Part shown: one piece after another, positions 8,357 through 12,690 of the stretch
How the letters are laid out: each line of letters starts with the position of its first letter
Position numbering within the stretch: position 1 is the stretch's first letter
Assembly: GCA_002337215.1 (NCBI GenBank)
Contig: DDFO01000003.1
Location: forward strand, 71,583-84,272
DNA from: Phycisphaerales bacterium UBA1926
GTDB taxonomy: Bacteria > Planctomycetota > Phycisphaerae > Phycisphaerales > UBA1924
Direction: 5' to 3'
Length of the DNA stretch: 12,690 nt
The notes under the pieces: model-generated
Databases searched by the model: none
Told to the model about the DNA's origin: nothing
Seen by the model: only the letters and a program-made list of their open reading frames with translations
Translations under genes and position numbers: made by a program

Positions 8357-10327
8357 ATGCTCTGCATGTTCGAGCGAGCCGCGTTCGCGGCGGTTGTCTC
8401 CGTCGCGACCGGCGTCGCGTCGCCTTCAGTGATCTATGTCGATCGGGACGCGGTCGGGCTCGCGGACGGTTCGAGCTGGGCGGACGCCTTCCCCGAGCCC
8501 GGCGCCGCGTTCGCCGCCGCATCGCCGGGCGACCAGATCTGGATCGCGACGGGTCGGTATGTCCCGCCGCTTTCGGGCTGGACGATCAACGAGGGCCTCA
8601 CGGTGTTCGGCGGGTTCGCCGGCAGAGAGACGGACGCAAGCGAGCGCGACCCGCTCGCGAACCCGACCGTGTTCGACGCGGACACGCTCGCAAACGACGC
8701 GGAGAAGGGACCCGACACGGAGTCCGACAACGCCGAGCGGCTGCTGCTCATCGACGCCCCGGGCGGCGCCGTGGTGCTGTCGGGTCTGGTCATCAAGTCC
8801 GCCGAGGGGCTCAGCGCCGTCGACGTGACCGCGGACGGATTGCTGGTCGACCGCTGCCGGTTCCTCGCCAACCGCAGGACGGTCGCCGAGGATATCGACG
8901 GTTTGGATACCTCCCCCGGCGCCGCGATCATGATCCGGGAGGCGGTCGCGACGGCGGTGGTTCGGGACAGCCGATTCGAGGACGGCCTCGCGTTCGCGGG
9001 CGATGTCGTGCCGGGCTACGCGAAGGGTGGCGCGATCTGGACCGCCGCCGACGAGACGACCATCGTGCGCTGCGAGTTCATCGACAACGTGTGCCTCGCC
9101 TCGAGCGGCACGGACGGGGGCGGGATCTTCTGGAAGCGGGGCGCACTCGAGGTCCGCAACTCCGAGTTCGTCGGCAACATCGCCTCGGGCGGTGACGGTG
9201 GTGCCATTCAGGGGCGACCCGTCGAGGCCAACCCGGGCGATGGGCTGCTCGTCACCGACTCGCGGTTCGAGGGCAACTGGGCGACCCAGGCGACGTTCGG
9301 CAGCGGCGGCGCGATCGACATCATCGGGCCCCGCGTGTCGATCGTCCGCTGCGATTTTCTCGGGAACATCGCGACCGGGGACGGGGGTGCGGTGTACGTC
9401 CTCCCCGAGTTCGAGGCGGGCCCCGAGGTCGACATCCGCATCGTCGCCTCCCGCTTCATCGCGAATTCCTCGGGCGACGAGGGCGGGGCGATCTGGCTCA
9501 ACTCACGCAACGACGGGCCCGGCTTCATGCGACTCGATGGGTGCCTGATTGCGCAGAATTCCGCGGCCAACGCGGGCGGTGCGTATCTGGGTGGGGGCGG
9601 CACCGTGACGAACTGCACCGTCGCCTCGAACGACGGGATCCTGACCTACTTCGGCGGCGCCGTGGGGGGCGGGCTGCTCGCCCAGGTCTTCCAATCTGCC
9701 CCGGATCCCGAGCTCGTGGTGAGCAACTCCGTCTTCTGGGGCAACCTCGCCGCCGGCGCGACCGACGAGAACGCGCAGTATTACGCGACCTCGAATTACG
9801 CCTCCGCCGTCGTCGGGTACTCGATCATCGAGAACTGGACGGGTTTGCTCGGCGGCGTTGGCAACGCTGGCGGTGACCCACTCTTCGCGGACCCCGATGG
9901 CGCCGATGACGCGCCGGGCACGCCCGACGACGACTACTCGCCGCTCGCCGGCAGCCCCGCGATCGACGCGGGGGACACCGGCGTTGTCCCCTCGGATGCG
10001 TTCGACCTCGACGACGACGGCGATACCGCCGAACCGATGTCGCTCGACGCCGCGGGCAACGATCGGCTCGCCGACGACCCCGCGACGCCCGACACAGGCG
10101 TGGGCCCCGCGCCCGTCGTCGACATCGGCGCGTTCGAGTTCCAGGCGGAGCCGACCGCCTGCCTCGCGGACCTCGACGGGGACGGGGTGCTCGACCTGAC
10201 CGACATCAGCCTGTTCATCACGGCGTTCACGACGCAGGACCCCGCGGCCGACCTCGACGGGAGCGGGGTGCTCGACCTGACGGACATCAGCCTGTTCATC
10301 ACCTCGTTCACCGCGGGGTGCCCGTGA
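8357..10327 (+). CDS. Exported parallel beta-helix protein with choice-of-anchor Q-like segment and GC-type dockerin-like domain (first copy)
   Basis: A 656-residue exported protein. The signal peptide is about 1-24 (FAAVVSVATGVASPS), followed by VIYVDRDAVG and a GSSWADAF segment typical of the mature start of bacterial beta-helix surface proteins. Residues about 135-465 carry repeated xxCxFxxNxAxxGGAI rungs (Cys167, 239, 332, 396) of a right-handed parallel beta-helix, the fold of pectate lyases and polymorphic outer membrane proteins. No lyase active site was recognised. Residues about 506-596 (GDPLFADPDG, SPAIDAGD, VVDIGAFEFQ) match the pattern I know as choice-of-anchor Q. Residues 601-656 hold two intact calcium loops starting at Asp605 and Asp632, bracketed by Cys602 and Cys655 and ending GCP. 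ATG 8357 is preferred because a GGAAGGGG Shine-Dalgarno sits six bases before it; an in-frame TTG at 8333 would add eight polar residues ahead of the signal peptide. Its paralogue follows. Confidence 0.86.
   Translation: MLCMFERAAFAAVVSVATGVASPSVIYVDRDAVGLADGSSWADAFPEPGAAFAAASPGDQIWIATGRYVPPLSGWTINEGLTVFGGFAGRETDASERDPLANPTVFDADTLANDAEKGPDTESDNAERLLLIDAPGGAVVLSGLVIKSAEGLSAVDVTADGLLVDRCRFLANRRTVAEDIDGLDTSPGAAIMIREAVATAVVRDSRFEDGLAFAGDVVPGYAKGGAIWTAADETTIVRCEFIDNVCLASSGTDGGGIFWKRGALEVRNSEFVGNIASGGDGGAIQGRPVEANPGDGLLVTDSRFEGNWATQATFGSGGAIDIIGPRVSIVRCDFLGNIATGDGGAVYVLPEFEAGPEVDIRIVASRFIANSSGDEGGAIWLNSRNDGPGFMRLDGCLIAQNSAANAGGAYLGGGGTVTNCTVASNDGILTYFGGAVGGGLLAQVFQSAPDPELVVSNSVFWGNLAAGATDENAQYYATSNYASAVVGYSIIENWTGLLGGVGNAGGDPLFADPDGADDAPGTPDDDYSPLAGSPAIDAGDTGVVPSDAFDLDDDGDTAEPMSLDAAGNDRLADDPATPDTGVGPAPVVDIGAFEFQAEPTACLADLDGDGVLDLTDISLFITAFTTQDPAADLDGSGVLDLTDISLFITSFTAGCP
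10169..10312 (+). repeat. Tandem 81-base duplication of the calcium loop inside the dockerin-like domain
   Basis: The 63-base segments 10169-10231 and 10250-10312 lie in the same frame with an 81-base period. They agree at 57 of 63 positions by direct comparison. Each encodes one DLDGxGVLDLTDISLFIT unit. In the other three genes the two loops differ far more, so this copy was recently duplicated or homogenised. Confidence 0.8.
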
Positions 10328-10417
10328 AACCGGTGTGGAGAGCAGCCCGGCGGATGGGTTCCTTCGCACCGCCTGCAGTCTTGAGAATGTTGGTATGACA
10401 AGGGGAGAGAGAGTACG

Positions 10418-12424
10418 ATGAACGCAATACAACATCCACCCGTTCTCCGTGACCTCGTCCGGAGGGTTTCTCCCGTTGTGCTCGTGGCGTTCGCCGCGGG
10501 TGTATGCCCGGCGGGTGTGATCTATGTCGATCATGCGGCGACGGGTGGGAACACCGGGGCGTCCTGGGGCGACGCGTACACCACGCTCGACGCGGCGTTC
10601 GCCGGCGCGGTCGACGGGGACGAGATCTGGATCGCCGAAGGACGGTACACGCCCCCCGCGAGCGGCTGGTGGCAGGTGGATCTCACCATCGACATCCACG
10701 GCGGGTTCGTCGCGGGTGCGATGAGCCTCGATGACCGCGAACCTTTGGTCAACCGCACCATCCTCGACGCGGACATCAATCAGGACGACGGGCCGAACCA
10801 CACGAACAGGGCGGACAACACGTCAGGCATCCTGCAGATGGGTGGTTTCTTCGATGTCCAGGGCGAGATCGCGCTGTCTGGGTTGGTCTTTCGTAACTCG
10901 GGCAGCCGGTCCGCGCTGATCATCCACGCCGGACTGCTCGATGTCGATACCTGCCTGTTTACGGGGAATCTCGATTTGGCGGAATCGCCGGATACCTCGG
11001 CGAGGGGTGCCGCGATGCGGGTGAACGCCGAACAGCTCCGCATCGTGGATTCGGTCTACACCAACAACCGGATCGAGGTGAACCAAGACAACGGTGGCGG
11101 GGCGCGCGGCTTCGGCGGCGCGGTCTACTTCTCTGGCGACCTCCCGGGTGATCGCCTGGTGCTCCGCCGGTGCGGGTTCCACGACAACACGATCGATTCC
11201 GTAACCGGCGCCGTCGGGGGCGCACTCGCTTCCTACGCGGACGACAGCGAGATCATCGCCTGCGAGTTCACCGGCAACAGCGCGGACGCCACGGGGAGCG
11301 ACGCCGCGGGGGGCGCCGCGGCCCTGCTCACCGGGGACACGCTCGTCATGCGGAACTGCCTTTTCGAATCGAACACCGCGTCGGCGATCATCGACATCGA
11401 GGGCGGCGGGCTCAACACCAACGCCGACAATGTCGAGATCATCGCCACCGACTTCATCGCGAACCGAGCGGTCGATCTGGGAACCGAGGGAAACACGGTC
11501 GGGGCGGGCGCGCAGATCGACTCGGTCACGGCGCAGGTCCGCTCGTGCCGGTTCCTGGGCAACGCGTGCGACCGCTCCATCGGGGGCGGGCTCTGGCTCT
11601 CGACCTCTTCCCAGTCCCCGGCGGGGTCGGGCCTGGTCGCCAACTCGTTCTTCTCCGGCAACAGCGCGGGGCGGGGCGGCGGGCTCGGCGCGTTCGCGAA
11701 CCTGCGCGTGGTCAACTCGACCTTCGTCGGCAACGCGGCGACGGGGATCCCGGCTGTCGCGCGGGGCGGCGCGGTGTACGCCGATCTACTGAATGACTCG
11801 TACGATGACCCCCCGCTGATCGAGAACACGATCATGTGGGGCAACACCTCCACCGGGGGGATGGCGTTCGCGTCGCAATACTTCTCGGCCTACACCACAT
11901 CCGAGATCAACAACAGCATTATCGAGGGCTGGGACGGACCCTTCGGCGGCAGCGGGGGATTCGGGAACTCGGGCGCGGATCCGCTGCTCGTCGATCCCGA
12001 CGGCGACGACGACATCCCAGGCACCGATGACGACAGCGCCGTCATCCGCATGCAGAGCCCGGCGATCGACAAGGGCGACAATGCGTTCCTGCCCGCCGAC
12101 GACGCGGACGAGGACAACGACGCGGATCTCCTCGAGCCGATGCCCTTCGACATCGCCGGCCAGCCTCGCCTGCACGACGACATCGACATCGACGGGCCGA
12201 ACGGGGAGCCGGGGCCCGTCGTGGATATCGGTGCGTTCGAGTTCCAGGGGCGTTCGTGCCCGAGCGATCTCAACCAGGACGGGATCCTCGACCTCACGGA
12301 TATCGGGATCTTCGTCGGCGGGTTCCCGAATCAGACGCCTGAGAAGGACCTGAACATGGACGGGATCTGGGATCTTCGGGACATCAGCATCTTCGTCTCG
12401 GTGTTCACGGCAGGATGCCCCTGA
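10418..12424 (+). CDS. Exported parallel beta-helix protein with choice-of-anchor Q-like segment and GC-type dockerin-like domain (second copy)
   Basis: A 668-residue paralogue of the upstream gene. The N-terminus has basic residues up to Arg16 and a hydrophobic core at 19-30, with cleavage probably near 32; Cys30 does not sit in a convincing lipobox. The mature start VIYVDHAATG with GASWGDAY parallels its neighbour. Beta-helix rungs with CxFxGN-like turns and GGG or GGA motifs occupy about 150-475 (for example Cys252, 282, 314, 377). Residues about 519-610 carry the choice-of-anchor Q-like pattern (ADPLLVDPDG, SPAIDKGD, VVDIGAFEFQ). The dockerin-like module covers 614-668, with intact loops starting at Asp617 and Asp644, Cys614 and Cys667, and the terminal GCP. 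ATG 10418 follows a purine-rich AGGGGAGAGAGAG stretch. No catalytic residues were recognised, so a binding, adhesive or structural surface role is more likely than a known polysaccharide lyase. Confidence 0.86.
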   Translation: MNAIQHPPVLRDLVRRVSPVVLVAFAAGVCPAGVIYVDHAATGGNTGASWGDAYTTLDAAFAGAVDGDEIWIAEGRYTPPASGWWQVDLTIDIHGGFVAGAMSLDDREPLVNRTILDADINQDDGPNHTNRADNTSGILQMGGFFDVQGEIALSGLVFRNSGSRSALIIHAGLLDVDTCLFTGNLDLAESPDTSARGAAMRVNAEQLRIVDSVYTNNRIEVNQDNGGGARGFGGAVYFSGDLPGDRLVLRRCGFHDNTIDSVTGAVGGALASYADDSEIIACEFTGNSADATGSDAAGGAAALLTGDTLVMRNCLFESNTASAIIDIEGGGLNTNADNVEIIATDFIANRAVDLGTEGNTVGAGAQIDSVTAQVRSCRFLGNACDRSIGGGLWLSTSSQSPAGSGLVANSFFSGNSAGRGGGLGAFANLRVVNSTFVGNAATGIPAVARGGAVYADLLNDSYDDPPLIENTIMWGNTSTGGMAFASQYFSAYTTSEINNSIIEGWDGPFGGSGGFGNSGADPLLVDPDGDDDIPGTDDDSAVIRMQSPAIDKGDNAFLPADDADEDNDADLLEPMPFDIAGQPRLHDDIDIDGPNGEPGPVVDIGAFEFQGRSCPSDLNQDGILDLTDIGIFVGGFPNQTPEKDLNMDGIWDLRDISIFVSVFTAGCP

Positions 12425-12522
12425 GTCGGAGCGCGGCCGCGTCGATCGGCCCCGGCGATAACTCAATCTTCACGATCGGCGTGAGACCCACTGGGGATCC
12501 ATCGCTTGAGAGTTAGGACAGC

Positions 12523-12541
12523 CGCGCCCCGGGAGGGCGCG
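12523..12541 (+). terminator. GC-rich hairpin after the second beta-helix gene
   Basis: CGCGCCC (12523-12529) and GGGCGCG (12535-12541) form a perfect 7-bp stem with a 5-base loop, about 100 bases after the stop codon. No T-run follows on either strand, so it is only a possible terminator. The rest of the 213-base gap 12425-12637 shows nothing else I can name. Confidence 0.25.
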
Positions 12542-12637
12542 CCACCGATCTCCTGAGCAGGTCCGGCCTGCGTGGCGATCCAACACCCCCGGCCGCGGCC
12601 GAAGAGCACGCGACGAACGGGAAGAAAGGACATCACG

Positions 12638-12690
12638 ATGCAAGCCTCTCGCATTTCGTGCGGCGCGATCGGTCTGGCCGTGCTCGCCGG
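12638..12690 (+). CDS. 5' end of a further exported-protein gene (partial)
   Basis: ATG 12638 is preceded by AAAGGA nine bases upstream and opens MQASRISCGAIGLAVLAG, a basic start followed by a hydrophobic stretch as in a signal peptide, still open at the window edge. The strand, the spacing and the style of start resemble the four preceding genes. It is probably a further member of the array or another exported protein, but no mature sequence is visible. Confidence 0.6.
   Translation, partial: MQASRISCGAIGLAVLA

Larger units (their letters stand above)
4785..12690 (+). other. Array of exported proteins sharing one C-terminal dockerin-like tag
   Basis: Four complete genes in one orientation all end in a module of about 55 residues. 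The modules are 6291-6464, 8112-8282, 10157-10324 and 12257-12421. Each has a cysteine near the start (CPADL, CLADL or CPSDL), two EF-hand-like loops, FxxxF spacers and the terminal GCP, with 53-55 residues between the two cysteines. The passenger domains are of two unrelated kinds, each present twice in neighbouring genes. I recall this tag as the 'GC-type dockerin' of planctomycete proteins; whether it binds a cohesin or anchors the protein in another way is not known to me. Confidence 0.75.

Noticed and set aside
6504..8522. A 672-codon open frame on the minus strand across the second GDPxPG gene
   Set aside because: It is Arg-, His- and Pro-rich without motifs and mirrors a clear plus-strand gene with signal peptide, repeats and tag.
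10349..10373. Hairpin between the two beta-helix genes as a terminator
   Set aside because: Only five pairs plus two beyond a bulge, with a 10-base loop and no T-run; too weak to call.
10492..10510. Lipoprotein signal at Cys30 of the second beta-helix protein
   Set aside because: The residues before the cysteine (AAGV) do not fit a lipobox, and the paralogue has no cysteine at this place.
12463..12654. A 63-codon minus-strand frame after the last complete gene
   Set aside because: No motif and no convincing ribosome-binding site, and it overlaps the better supported start of the plus-strand gene at 12638.

Overview
The window is high-GC bacterial DNA. It most likely comes from a planctomycete of the Phycisphaerae type. 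This is inferred from four large exported proteins that share a C-terminal dockerin-like module ending in Gly-Cys-Pro (the kind I recall being called 'GC-type dockerin' in Planctomycetota), and from the mixture of ATG, GTG and TTG as possible starts. No mobile element, CRISPR array, tRNA or rRNA gene was seen.

Left part (1-4574, all on the minus strand). In transcription order it reads acnA (aconitase), a GNAT acetyltransferase overlapping it by 4 bases, a histidine leader/attenuator, hisG (long-form ATP phosphoribosyltransferase), and the first codons of another gene overlapping hisG by 4 bases. The 264-base gap between the GNAT gene and hisG is the most striking non-coding part. It encodes a 19-residue peptide with seven histidines, followed by a hairpin-plus-T-run terminator. 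A segment at the end of the peptide gene can pair perfectly with one arm of that terminator. This is the layout of a classical his operon transcription attenuator. A candidate promoter lies so close to the leader ATG that the leader peptide may be translated from a leaderless mRNA.

Middle (4575-4784). This is a divergent intergenic region between acnA and the plus-strand array. It holds a strong Shine-Dalgarno for acnA, two inverted repeats and a strong Shine-Dalgarno for the first array gene.

Right part (4785-12690, all on the plus strand). Four complete genes for exported proteins come as two adjacent paralogous pairs. The first two have seven or eight roughly 60-residue repeats built on a GDPxPG motif, possibly a beta-propeller. 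The next two are right-handed parallel beta-helix proteins with a 'choice-of-anchor Q'-like segment. All four end in the same two-loop calcium-binding dockerin-like module, bracketed by two cysteines and terminating in GCP. A fifth gene with a signal-peptide-like start begins at 12638 and runs off the window, so the array probably continues. Together they look like a family of cell-surface or secreted proteins sharing one retention or assembly tag. Their ligands are unknown.
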